64,000 nucleotides of DNA from CAIODY01 sp046051225 (lineage in GTDB: Bacteria; Bacteroidota; Bacteroidia; Chitinophagales; CAIODY01). Positions 18,801 to 26,189 of this stretch are shown piece after piece. The DNA is taken from assembly GCA_046051225.1 (NCBI GenBank), contig JBJOOR010000002.1, positions 248,001 to 312,000 of the forward strand. Direction: 5' to 3'. A program made the position numbers and the translations under genes. The notes beneath the pieces were generated by a model. The model ran no database searches, was not told the DNA's origin, and was given only the letters and a program-made list of their open reading frames with translations. Position 1 is the first letter of the stretch. The number at the start of each line of letters is the position of its first letter.

Positions 18801-18904
18801 CCAATGAATGGATTGACGTATTGTGTGAAATTTTTTTGAGCAAAACACAATGTGCTAATATGCTGATATGCTAATATGCTGATAAGAAGAAATACTTTTT
18901 TCAT
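15866..18904 (-). CDS. GH92 alpha-mannosidase with C-terminal F5/8-type C domain, interrupted in frame by two repeats
   Basis: A secreted exo-alpha-mannosidase of family GH92 (calcium-dependent, inverting). The start is set at ATG 18904, giving signal peptide MKKVFLLISILAYQHISTLC; a TTG upstream would hide it. The GH92 N-domain begins YVNPFIGTGGHGHTFPGATT (29-48), the catalytic half contains FSLWDTYRALHPLLTIID and GNEDCGQMSAWYVMSSMGLY. Residues ~840-1012 look like a discoidin (F5/8 C) domain. About 1012 aa. Two palindromic repeats are translated in frame: one at ~300-334 (reading SPSPSERAGVRS) between the two GH92 domains, and one at ~967-977 in the discoidin domain. The frame stays open, so the enzyme may well be active. 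No PUL genes (SusC/D) are nearby. Confidence 0.92.
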   Translation of the reverse strand: MKKVFLLISILAYQHISTLCFAQKNFTQYVNPFIGTGGHGHTFPGATTPFGMVQLSPDTRIDGSWDGCGGYYYNDSIIYGFSHTHLSGTGCSDYGDIAFLPVFLSSDIQSSVEGSRIYQINIVKQPSVSFKHINEKAEAGYYSVLMDNGINVELTSTPRVGLQKYTFTKAEDACIILNLLHRDELLEGSIHQISKTHFSGIRRSKAWAKNQTLFYDFEISKEPVEIKITKGKKGDEKLFLFFDVNKGDEILIKTGISACDEKGALNNRTSELPGWDFEKTKKAAQDLWNKELGKIEVSDDLILNPSPKEKDLNNPKVNLGGLSPSPSERAGVRSKEDDKMVIFYTALYHCMIHPSLYSDVDNRYRGRDNQIHSTEGKFDYYTVFSLWDTYRALHPLLTIIDTKRTNDFINTFLCQYQQGGRLPVWELSSNETDCMIGYHSVSVIWDAYNKGIRGFDANLAFEAMKHSAMEDRNGLKFYKEKGYISSEDDNESVSKTLEYAYDDWCIAQMAKALGKTDDYNYFEKRGQNWKNLFNPENGFFQAKKNGSWVKNFDPYEVNNNYTEANAWQYSVSVPHDLNGLDDLYKSKNGLAKHLDELFSAKEKTNGRNQADISGLIGQYAHGNEPSHHLIYSYSAALNRDNEMRKLISKTVNEFYKNSPDGLIGNEDCGQMSAWYVMSSMGLYALCPGLKDDEYILGIPNFDTIKLTVSDSKNPTIISKNGEGFVEEILLRNHQYNSTTISHDDIVHPIEFILSAKNKNEGIHAERIQRSHYHFPTITPFFNNSSKNFNDSFRVEIKTINILPIYFSMNGKDFQPYKNSFVINKSCKISAYSMNETSKEKSAVITSEFRMLPSNRRLQLISKYDNLYAAGGEDALIDLERGSENWRIGNWQGYAGKDFVGIIDVGSSKTLKSIGLGCLQDQGAWVMMPPQVIFEGSNDRKTFEPISTVKTNVSDTINHALIKDVKVNLTGFKNLSGFRYYKVTAKNYGKLPAWHWSKGEPAWLFVDEILIEE
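15975..16007. repeat. 33-nt perfect palindrome inside the GH92 gene
   Basis: The 16-nt arms AAACCTGACAGGTTTT and AAAACCTGTCAGGTTT are exact complements around one T. It adds exactly 11 codons in frame (reading TGFKNLSGF on the minus strand) to a loop of the discoidin domain. It has the same length and ends as the palindrome at 12668-12700. Confidence 0.85.
17904..18007. repeat. ~104-nt compound inverted repeat inside the GH92 gene
   Basis: Outer ends GACCTCA (17904-17910) and TGAGGTC (18001-18007) are complementary. Inside are two short hairpins: CCCTCTCC-GAA-GGAGAGGG (17917-17935) and CCTTCTCC-TTT-GGAGAAGG (17974-17992). The G+C content is clearly above the flanking gene. On the minus strand it is read as a Ser/Pro/Lys-rich insert with SPSPSERAGVRS. 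This matches the layout of a miniature repeat element (MITE or REP pair) that has landed in a gene without breaking the frame. Confidence 0.8.
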
Positions 18905-19007
18905 GAAAAATGAATTTGATTTTGGAAGAGCAAAATAGTTTTTCAAAATTTATTTTGAGTCATTAATTGTAGTGAGAAATTTATTCGTGTATTTGTGGCT
19001 TTTGAAT

Positions 19008-19829
19008 TTAATCTAAAAACATATCTGGAAACAAAGGCTGATTGGGCGTTACAGCATATTTTTCTAAATCGGTAATACCAGCGGTTTTCAAAACTTCATC
19101 ATCAATAAAATTATTGCCGCTGCAATTTTTTGGTTCTTGTTGCAAAATATAATAGGCTGCATCCGCTAAAATTTCGGGCTTACGACTCATCTGCATCAAG
19201 GCATCACCGCCTAATAAATTTTTCACAGCAGCAGTTGCAATCGTAGTTCTGGGCCACAAAGTGTTGCTGGCAATCGGAATTTTTTTGAACTCTTCGGCAA
19301 ATGCCAAAGCCATCATCGTCATGTTGTACTTACTCATCGTGTAAGCCACATGTCCGTAAAGCCACTTTACATCAAGGTTTACAGGCGGCGATAAAGTGAG
19401 AATATGTGCATGATTACTTTTTGCTAAATGTGGAATGCAATGTTTGCTTACTAAAAAAGTACCACGAACATTGATGTCGTGCATCAAATCAAATCGCTTG
19501 CTTTCGGTTTGCAAAGTTGGCGTTAAAGAAATTGCCGAAGCATTGTTGATTAAAATGTCAATGCCGCCAAATGTTGATACAGCTTGGTTTACAGCATTTT
19601 CAATTTGTTCTTCAAAACGAATATCGCATTGAATCGGCAAAGCTTTTCCGCCAACATTTTCAATTTCTTTTGCTGCTGAAAAAATTGTTCCACCCAGTTT
19701 CGGATTTTCTTCTGTTGATTTTGAAGCAATCACAATATTGGCACCTTCGGCTGCAAGCCGCAATGCTATTGCCTTTCCGATTCCACGTGATGCACCTGTG
19801 ATGAGAACTGTTTTATTTTTGAACAACAT
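19008..19829 (-). CDS. SDR-family oxidoreductase (HSDL2-like)
   Basis: A 273-residue short-chain dehydrogenase. The Rossmann motif TGASRGIG (11-18), NNAS (95-98) and catalytic S147, Y163-x3-K167 are all present. The insert IASKSTEENPKLGGTI after beta-2 and the ending PNQPLFPDMFLD are typical of the HSDL2-like subgroup, which acts on lipid-like substrates in eukaryotes; the bacterial substrate is unknown. The start overlaps the acyltransferase gene by 17 nt, the third gene of a compact lipid-related operon. Confidence 0.85.
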   Translation of the reverse strand: MLFKNKTVLITGASRGIGKAIALRLAAEGANIVIASKSTEENPKLGGTIFSAAKEIENVGGKALPIQCDIRFEEQIENAVNQAVSTFGGIDILINNASAISLTPTLQTESKRFDLMHDINVRGTFLVSKHCIPHLAKSNHAHILTLSPPVNLDVKWLYGHVAYTMSKYNMTMMALAFAEEFKKIPIASNTLWPRTTIATAAVKNLLGGDALMQMSRKPEILADAAYYILQQEPKNCSGNNFIDDEVLKTAGITDLEKYAVTPNQPLFPDMFLD

Positions 19830-20925
19830 TGAATTTAGATTTTAGTGTAGTGAAATTATATTTTATAACAGGTAGTTCGATAAAATGATATGATAAAATT
19901 GCAATAGGAAATGTACCTACAAACGATAAAATTATCATCTGTAAAATACTTAATTGAGCCGATGTATAATAAATAATTAATTGTTGAATGGGAAAACTGT
20001 AAACATAAATTCCGTAGGAATAATCGCCACTTGAAGTTAGTTTTTGTAAAAATGAAATAGGTAAAAATGCTATCCAAATAGTTAAAATTGAAATAGCAAA
20101 AAATGAAATGATAGAACAATATTCTGTTTTAAAACTTACTACCCAAATTAAAAATATAGCCAATGCATAAAACCATTTTATTTCAAATTTATCTTTAAAT
20201 ATAAACAACAAACTGCCCAACATAAAATACACATATAGGTTTACAATTCGGGTGCTTTCAATGCCAAAAAGCCGTATGGTAGTAAGTTGTGGGTGTTGGT
20301 CTAAAAATATCATTGCTGCAATTATTACTAAGTGCAACAATAAATATTTCCATTTTGATTGTAAAACTCCAATCATTCCAAACATAAAAATAGAAATGTA
20401 CATTACCCATTCGTAAGCCAATGTCCAGATAGAACCATTAACGGATGAAGAGTGAAAATAAGGCTCGGTAAAAACTTGGGGTAATGAAAATCTTAATTTA
20501 AAAACACTCATACTTACAAAATATTTCCAAGTATCTATTTGGCTTAAATAAGCAATGCTTGAAAGTTTTGTAGCCAATAATCCTACTACAAATACAGATA
20601 AAATAATACTAAAAAATAAAGCAGGAAAAATTCGTTTGCATCGTGCTATAAAAAAATCAATAGCATTGTTTTTTGCTAATAAACTTTGCGTAATTAAATA
20701 ACCGCTTATCACAAAAAAAATATTTAATACTAATGTTCCAGTACCAAATGTTCCGTTTAATTTTTCAAACCAATCGTGGTTTACATTGCCCGTTAGCAGC
20801 GGATATGCATGATTGATAACCACGGTTGAAGCACCTATCAATCGCAGTAAATCAAAATTATTTTTATGTTGTCTTGTGTTAATCGTAAGATTAAATATTT
20901 GTATTTTTTCGGTACATACTTTCAA
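19813..20925 (-). CDS. Acyltransferase-3 family (OafA/YrhL-like) membrane protein
   Basis: A 370-residue integral membrane protein with about ten hydrophobic segments. It opens NFDLLRLIGASTVVINHAYP, where the AT3 motif R-x10-H supplies the essential residues, and continues with FFVISGYLI and IARCKRIFPALFFSI, both AT3 hallmarks. Such proteins O-acetylate or O-acylate surface glycans. No ATG precedes the conserved core in frame; the TTG at 20925 is the only usual start, giving a 35-nt overlap with the acyl-CoA ligase gene and implying coupling. Confidence 0.85.
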   Translation of the reverse strand: MKVCTEKIQIFNLTINTRQHKNNFDLLRLIGASTVVINHAYPLLTGNVNHDWFEKLNGTFGTGTLVLNIFFVISGYLITQSLLAKNNAIDFFIARCKRIFPALFFSIILSVFVVGLLATKLSSIAYLSQIDTWKYFVSMSVFKLRFSLPQVFTEPYFHSSSVNGSIWTLAYEWVMYISIFMFGMIGVLQSKWKYLLLHLVIIAAMIFLDQHPQLTTIRLFGIESTRIVNLYVYFMLGSLLFIFKDKFEIKWFYALAIFLIWVVSFKTEYCSIISFFAISILTIWIAFLPISFLQKLTSSGDYSYGIYVYSFPIQQLIIYYTSAQLSILQMIILSFVGTFPIAILSYHFIELPVIKYNFTTLKSKFNVVQK

Positions 20926-22693
20926 TAGATTCTTTGCAACGTTCCATAATCACTTTACGTTTCATACTTAATTTTGGCGTTAATTCTCCACCATTAATAC
21001 TCCATTCGGTATGCAATAATCTAAATTTTTTAATCTGTTCTACATGATTAAAATTTTTATTCATTTCATCAATTATTCCTCTAAATAATTTTTGCACTTC
21101 TTTGCTATTGGTAATATCGGTATCGTTGCCAAATAAAATATTATTTGCCTTACACCATTTTTTTAAATCGGCATAATTTGGAATAATTAATGCACCTACA
21201 AATTTTTCGCCATCGCCTATAACCATTGCCTGCTCTACATAAATTGATTCTTTCAATTTGTTTTCTAAAGCCGCTGGCGAAACATATTTACCACCACTTG
21301 TTTTAAATAATTCTTTTTTTCTATCCGTAATTTTTAAAAATTTATTATCCACTAATTCACCAATATCACCTGTATGAAAATAGCCATCAGCATCAATTAC
21401 TTCGGCAGTTTTTTCGGGTTGCTTATAATAACCCATCATAATATTATCGCCCTTTACAATTATTTCGCCATCGGCTGCAAATCGCAATTCAACACCACTT
21501 ATTGCTGGCCCAACTGTTGTAAAACAAGCCCCATGAGGCTCTGGTCGGTTTACAGCAATCACAGGCGATGTTTCGCTTAAGCCATATCCTTCTAAAACAG
21601 GAACACCAGCCGCTGTAAATATTCTTGCTAATCGTGGTTGCAATGCAGCACCACCCGATACTATAACTTTTACACTGCTGCCCAATGCTTCTCTCCATTT
21701 ACTAAATACTAATTTATCTGCCAATGATAATTGCAGATGGTACCACCAACCATTTTTTCTATCATGCTCATACGTTAATCCTAAATTAACAGCCCAATAA
21801 AATATTTTTTTCTTCAAACCCACTTGCTCTGCACCTTTCGCCATTATTCTATCATATACTTTTTCTAACAAACGTGGCACAGTGGTAAATACCGATGGAT
21901 GCACTTCTTTCAAATTATCGCCAATGGTATCAATACTTTCAGCATAATAAATACTTACACCTTCGGTCATTAAAAGATAGCTAACCATGCGTTCGAAAAT
22001 ATGACAAAGCGGTAAAAAACTTAATGCTCTATCATTTTCATTTAGTGGCAATAATAAAATAGGAACACACGATTCAACATTTGCTAAAATGTTTTTATGG
22101 CTCAACATTACACCTTTTGGTTTGCCCGTAGTGCCGCTTGTATAAATGATTGTAGCCAATTCATCAGCAGTAATTTTATTGCTGATAGCATCCACTTTTT
22201 CTTTTTGTTCGGCTGTTGGATTGATTAATAATGATTTCCAATTTTTAGCATTTGCTACTTCATTAAATGTAAAAACATCTTTTAATGAAGGCACATTGGG
22301 CTGAATACTTTTTACTTTTTGATACAATTTTTCATCGCTTACAAATGCATATACAATTTGCGAATCGTTGAAAATAAATTGCATCTCTTCATCCGTAATA
22401 GTTGGATAAATGGGCACATTTACCACACCAATGCGTTGGGTAGCATTATCCAAAATATTCCATTCGGGGCGATTATTACTAATTAATGCCACCTTTTGTT
22501 TTTCTTCGGGTGTGTTAAAATATTGTAATTGTAAATTAAAATATAAGCCCGTTGCCAATTGTTCAATTTGGCTTACAACTTCGGCTGTGCTTAGCTTTTC
22601 CCACTTACCATTAATCTTAGAAACTAAACTATCGGGCTGCGGATGATATTGTAATTGATGATTAAAAATATCGAACAGTCTGGTGTAACTCAT
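20891..22693 (-). CDS. Long-chain fatty acid-CoA ligase (AMP-forming)
   Basis: A 600-residue adenylate-forming enzyme that activates fatty acids to acyl-CoA. The AMP-binding P-loop YTSGTTGKPKGVMLSH (184-199), LEGYGLSETSP, and YFHTGDIGELVDNKFLKITD are complete, with the C-terminal KKELFKTSGGKYVSP linker motif. The sequence is of the FadD15/ACSL type that includes an intact C-terminal lid. It is the first gene of a three-gene operon (ligase, acyltransferase-3, SDR), so it may supply acyl-CoA for a dedicated surface or storage lipid rather than only for beta-oxidation. Confidence 0.92.
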   Translation of the reverse strand: MSYTRLFDIFNHQLQYHPQPDSLVSKINGKWEKLSTAEVVSQIEQLATGLYFNLQLQYFNTPEEKQKVALISNNRPEWNILDNATQRIGVVNVPIYPTITDEEMQFIFNDSQIVYAFVSDEKLYQKVKSIQPNVPSLKDVFTFNEVANAKNWKSLLINPTAEQKEKVDAISNKITADELATIIYTSGTTGKPKGVMLSHKNILANVESCVPILLLPLNENDRALSFLPLCHIFERMVSYLLMTEGVSIYYAESIDTIGDNLKEVHPSVFTTVPRLLEKVYDRIMAKGAEQVGLKKKIFYWAVNLGLTYEHDRKNGWWYHLQLSLADKLVFSKWREALGSSVKVIVSGGAALQPRLARIFTAAGVPVLEGYGLSETSPVIAVNRPEPHGACFTTVGPAISGVELRFAADGEIIVKGDNIMMGYYKQPEKTAEVIDADGYFHTGDIGELVDNKFLKITDRKKELFKTSGGKYVSPAALENKLKESIYVEQAMVIGDGEKFVGALIIPNYADLKKWCKANNILFGNDTDITNSKEVQKLFRGIIDEMNKNFNHVEQIKKFRLLHTEWSINGGELTPKLSMKRKVIMERCKESIESMYRKNTNI

Positions 22694-22761
22694 GTGAAAA
22701 AGGTTTTGATAAAAGTAACAATATTTTATAAAAACTAAAATAAAGCCTGCAACTGATTTAT

Positions 22762-22769
22762 TACATTTG
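22762..22769 (+). promoter_or_regulatory. -7 promoter element of the YidD operon
   Basis: TACATTTG is a perfect TAnnTTTG match, 26 nt before the ATG at 22796, in the divergent gap after the acyl-CoA ligase start. Confidence 0.55.
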
Positions 22770-22795
22770 CTTCATAAACCACCAAACAGTTTACA

Positions 22796-23515
22796 ATGCG
22801 ATTGATTAAAATATTTTTCACACTTATTGTTTTTATATTTCCGCTTACTATTATTTCGGGTCAGAATAGTGTAATAAAAAAAGTGATGACAAAAATGGTT
22901 GTTCGCCAAGTTCATAATGGTATTTCGGGAATGATGAAAGCCGATTTATTTTATGATAATGTTTCATCCAGAATGATTACTCATTTTAATTACCCAATTG
23001 AATATATTGTGGTAACTAATAACAAAGGCGAATTGAATATTTACAATCCTGTAGAAAATTCAATTATTCAAAAGCAAAATTTTTCATATAGTGTTGAATC
23101 ATCGCAACTGTTCTTTTTCTTAAGCCATCAAACAGCTGATTTGGGTTTAAAAAAAATGAACTATTCTATCCTTACAACATCTTTTGAAAAAGATTTAGTA
23201 ATTACCGAATGGAAAACTAATACACCTGCAAAAAAAGGTGATATTGAAAAAATAAAATTGGTTCATCGTAATCAAAATCCAATTTACATGAGTTATATTG
23301 ATACTAAAGGAAAAATAAAGCGTAAGGTTTTTTATAGCAGTTATCAAAACATAGGCAATATCAATTTCCCAACATCAACTACCGAAATTATTTTTAATAC
23401 TGATAAAGATTCAACAATTAATAAAACTGTATATTCTGAAATGAAATGGGATGAAAATGCTGTAAGCCCTTATTTTGCTTATCAAATACCATCAAACGCA
23501 AAACTTGAAAAATGA
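22796..23515 (+). CDS. Exported protein, possibly LolA-like fold
   Basis: A 239-residue protein with signal peptide MRLIKIFFTLIVFIFPLTII. The mature part starts with a helix rich in K/V/M and continues as an antiparallel strand pattern (ADLFYDNVSSRMITHFNYP, IEYIVVTNNKGELNIYNP, DLVITEWKTN, IKLVHRNQNPIYMSYID), reminiscent of the half-barrel LolA/outer-membrane lipoprotein carrier fold, which suggests lipid or lipoprotein handling. No lipobox is seen. Its stop overlaps the next start as ATGA, so it is translationally coupled to the YidD gene. The fold call is weak and rests on pattern alone. Confidence 0.5.
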   Translation: MRLIKIFFTLIVFIFPLTIISGQNSVIKKVMTKMVVRQVHNGISGMMKADLFYDNVSSRMITHFNYPIEYIVVTNNKGELNIYNPVENSIIQKQNFSYSVESSQLFFFLSHQTADLGLKKMNYSILTTSFEKDLVITEWKTNTPAKKGDIEKIKLVHRNQNPIYMSYIDTKGKIKRKVFYSSYQNIGNINFPTSTTEIIFNTDKDSTINKTVYSEMKWDENAVSPYFAYQIPSNAKLEK

Positions 23516-23958
23516 AAAAAATAATTACTGCACTTTTTTTTATTACGTTTTCAATGGTTGTTAAATCGCAATCATCAAAATCATTTGATTTGAATTTGAT
23601 TAAAAAAAATAAATCAGAAATAGCAACATTAAACATGCATCGCAATGCTATTCATTTTAAATCAAAAAATGTATTTGTAAATTATAATCCAATCAGTTTA
23701 TTTTTTAAAGGCAGTTTATATTTTTATCAAAATGTAATTTCTAAACAAATTTCAGCTCAATGTTTATACGATGTTTCATGTTCGGATTTTAGCAAACAAT
23801 CCATTCAAAAATATGGTTTACTAAAAGGCATTTTTCTTTCGGCAGATAGAATTTTAAGATGCAATAGAATTAGTGCTTTAGATATTCCTGCTTCAACAAT
23901 CAACGACTCAACAGGAAGGTGCAATGAGACTCCTGACATTTATTCTTTTAAAAAATAA
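23512..23958 (+). CDS. YidD-domain protein with its own signal peptide
   Basis: A 148-residue protein. Residues ~60-130 match YidD: LFFKGSLYFYQNVISKQISA, the cysteine pattern CLYDVSCSDFSKQSIQKYG and LLKGIFLSADRILRCN. Canonical YidD (~70-90 aa) is a cytoplasmic-side peripheral membrane protein that helps YidC insert proteins and is encoded next to rnpA and yidC. Here it is preceded by a typical Sec signal peptide (MKKIITALFFITFSMVVKSQ) and ~40 linker residues, implying export to the periplasm. It overlaps the upstream LolA-like gene by 4 nt and is followed by two signal-peptide/TM proteins, so it belongs to an envelope operon. Confidence 0.82.
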   Translation: MKKIITALFFITFSMVVKSQSSKSFDLNLIKKNKSEIATLNMHRNAIHFKSKNVFVNYNPISLFFKGSLYFYQNVISKQISAQCLYDVSCSDFSKQSIQKYGLLKGIFLSADRILRCNRISALDIPASTINDSTGRCNETPDIYSFKK

Positions 23959-23964
23959 TACTAA

Positions 23965-24825
23965 TTGAAGTCGATTTTCACTTTGCTTTTTGTTGTAAGT
24001 TTTACTTTGGTAAAAGCTCAAACCAGTTTTCAAACCGAGTTTCAGTTTTTGAATTATTTAATAAATAATCATCAATTAAAAGAAAGCGAAATTGAATTTA
24101 ATAAGCTCAATTTTTCAACTTATAATTCAGCGCAAATTGATTCATTAAATTATTTATGGGGATGGAAAAACTATTCGGCAAAAGAGCTTGAAAGTGCTTG
24201 TAGTAAATGGAAAAAAGTGAGCAGTAAATCTTCATTTTATAGTAAATCGAAAATATTTACCGCTTATAATTATACGTTTTTAAATCATTATGATGAGGCA
24301 GATTCTTTATTCAAATCAATGCTAAATGATTCTTCAAAATTAATTTCAACTACGGCTGCATTCGAAATTTCATGTATTGAATTATTGAAAAATAATTACT
24401 CGAAATTTGATTCTATCACTAAAACTACCGACACTACTTTTTATCAATTAAAATTATTTCAAGCTGAAATTAGTAAAATAAAAAAAGAGAAAGAAAATTT
24501 AAAAATGCGTTCACCAATAATTGCAGGTGCTTTATCGGCGGTAGTTCCATGCTTAGGAAAAATTTATGCTCATAAACCTAAACAAGGCATTGCATTGATG
24601 TTGCCCATGTTGATGTTTGGTTCTGTAGCATACGAATTATATAAAAAAGATGGCGTTGAAAGTGGTTCATTTATTTCGGCTGCAAGCGTTTATACTTTAT
24701 TTTATATAGGAAATATTGTAGGCAGTGTTTTCGCAACTAAAATTTCATACCATCAAAAACAACATGCAATTGAAAATAAAATATTACTTAACATGCATAT
24801 TCCTTTGCGCAATATTTTCAACTAA
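23965..24825 (+). CDS. Signal-peptide protein with helical repeats and C-terminal membrane segments
   Basis: 286 residues. The only start that keeps the signal peptide (KSIFTLLFVVSFTLVKAQ) is TTG at 23965, 7 nt after the YidD stop. Residues ~30-170 are helical and TPR-like (YLWGWKNYSAKELESACSKW). The C-terminal ~100 residues hold two or three hydrophobic segments beginning IAGALSAVVPCLGKIYAHKP, a proline/glycine turn followed by a re-entrant-looking helix. The next gene has the same plan (LIIPGSGLMYAGKIGEG), so the two are diverged paralogues. Function unknown; linkage to the YidD gene suggests envelope assembly. Confidence 0.7.
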   Translation: MKSIFTLLFVVSFTLVKAQTSFQTEFQFLNYLINNHQLKESEIEFNKLNFSTYNSAQIDSLNYLWGWKNYSAKELESACSKWKKVSSKSSFYSKSKIFTAYNYTFLNHYDEADSLFKSMLNDSSKLISTTAAFEISCIELLKNNYSKFDSITKTTDTTFYQLKLFQAEISKIKKEKENLKMRSPIIAGALSAVVPCLGKIYAHKPKQGIALMLPMLMFGSVAYELYKKDGVESGSFISAASVYTLFYIGNIVGSVFATKISYHQKQHAIENKILLNMHIPLRNIFN

Positions 24826-25609
24826 AGCCCAAAGCATTTATTCAATTGATAGTTTGATGCATTTGAATAAATATAATGAAGCCGCAGTTGAAATAGAAAA
24901 ATATGTATTTGTAAGTTCATTTTCGGCAAATGAACAAGCAGATTTATATTTTAAAAAAACTGAATGCTATAAGCATCTCAATAATTTTAACGAGGCATTA
25001 AACACACTTGATAAAATTAATCTTTCATTGATTGATGAACAACATCAATACGAAACCCGTTATCAAATGGCACTTTGCAATTATTTGGATGGAAAATATA
25101 AGGAGTGTAATTCGATGATTCAGCAATTAAATTATTTCACAAAAGACACCTTAAAAAAACAACAATATTTGTTTTTAGATATTTTAAATTTAAACGAATT
25201 GCATGATTGGAAAACGGCTTCAATTAAATGGAAAGAATATTTGAAGTATAAAAATTTGCATGCTGATTCATTGCAAAATTTTTATAAAAAATATCCAATT
25301 TTAAAAAATGCAAAAAAAGCTGAATTATTGGCTTTAATTATTCCAGGTTCGGGATTGATGTATGCAGGCAAAATAGGAGAGGGCATAACGGCTTTTATTT
25401 TGCAAACAAGTTTTTTGGCGGCGGGGGTTTATTTAATATTTAAGCATTACTATGTAACTGGTTTTTTTGTTGGACCTGGCTTATTTACTACGTTTCATCA
25501 AGGTTCATTAAAATTAACAGAGAAAAGAATTACCGAACGGAATGAGAGAGTTGCTACTATTTTTAATAACCATATTAAAAATAATATTTTAAATATAGAA
25601 CGAAAATAA
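24764..25609 (+). CDS. Paralogue of the preceding TPR-like/membrane protein
   Basis: 281 residues. The start is set at ATG 24764, which yields a signal peptide (KIKYYLTCIFLCAIFSTKAQ) and overlaps the upstream gene by 62 nt. The helical middle (LYFKKTECYKHLNNFNEALN, GKYKECNSMIQQLNY) looks like TPR units. The C-terminal block LIIPGSGLMYAGKIGEGITA plus two hydrophobic stretches mirrors the upstream protein. It is the last gene of the operon and is followed by a strong terminator. No known function. Confidence 0.68.
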   Translation: MQLKIKYYLTCIFLCAIFSTKAQSIYSIDSLMHLNKYNEAAVEIEKYVFVSSFSANEQADLYFKKTECYKHLNNFNEALNTLDKINLSLIDEQHQYETRYQMALCNYLDGKYKECNSMIQQLNYFTKDTLKKQQYLFLDILNLNELHDWKTASIKWKEYLKYKNLHADSLQNFYKKYPILKNAKKAELLALIIPGSGLMYAGKIGEGITAFILQTSFLAAGVYLIFKHYYVTGFFVGPGLFTTFHQGSLKLTEKRITERNERVATIFNNHIKNNILNIERK

Positions 25610-25646
25610 AAAAAGCCGCTTCAAAATTTTGAAGCGGCTTTTTTGT
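25607..25646. terminator. Rho-independent bidirectional terminator
   Basis: AAAGCCGCTTCAAAA and TTTTGAAGCGGCTTT form an uninterrupted palindrome flanked by A and T runs, between the convergent YidD operon and TM2 gene. Confidence 0.9.
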
Positions 25647-25662
25647 TATTGAAGTAGAAAAA

Positions 25663-26073
25663 CTACCACATAAAGAATTTGGTATTATCTACATATTTGC
25701 TAATGTCATCATTGATTAAACCAATCAATAAAAATACCCAATCAATTGTAACAACAATACCACAACCACCACCAGTTAAAATATAACCAACGCCAGTTAA
25801 AGTAGCTGTACCCATATAAAAACGATGAATACCTAAAAATCCTACTGCCCAACAAAGTAAGAAAGAAACCACAGCGCTTTTATCGTTGCCCTTAAATTCA
25901 GCATGATTTGTATTCATCATGTTTTCCATCATAGCTGCATTAGCAGTAACTTCGGTACTGTTTTGAAAAGTTTGTTCAATAGCTAAATCATTAGCTTCAA
26001 AAGATTCTGCCTTTACTGTTGTAAAAGAAAGTGCAGCAAAGAAAATGGTTAGAGTTAAAATGAATTTTGTCAT
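25663..26073 (-). CDS. TM2-domain protein with signal peptide
   Basis: A 136-residue small membrane protein. After signal peptide MTKFILTLTIFFAALSFTTV there is a ~45-residue acidic spacer, then a TM2 domain: FLLCWAVGFLGIHRFYMG (first helix plus conserved GIHRFYMG), GVGYILTGGGCG and WVFLLIGLIND (second helix). TM2 proteins are widespread and their roles are mostly unknown. Preceded by a perfect -7 element; monocistronic. Confidence 0.88.
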   Translation of the reverse strand: MTKFILTLTIFFAALSFTTVKAESFEANDLAIEQTFQNSTEVTANAAMMENMMNTNHAEFKGNDKSAVVSFLLCWAVGFLGIHRFYMGTATLTGVGYILTGGGCGIVVTIDWVFLLIGLINDDISKYVDNTKFFMW

Positions 26074-26098
26074 ATAAAATAATTTATTTGGTTTAATA

Positions 26099-26106
26099 CA
26101 AATGTA
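26099..26106 (-). promoter_or_regulatory. -7 promoter element of the TM2 gene
   Basis: Minus-strand TACATTTG, a perfect TAnnTTTG match 26 nt before the start codon. Confidence 0.55.
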
Positions 26107-26189
26107 GTTTTTATTCGGTAATCAAAAAAAATATTTTTTATAAAAAATAAATCCAACATTTTATTGAATTTTGCGTTTCAATAAATACT

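Noticed and set aside
15866..18904. Possible frameshift or pseudogene status of GH92 because of two inserted repeats
   Set aside because: Both inserts keep the reading frame and all recognisable GH92 motifs are present before and after them.
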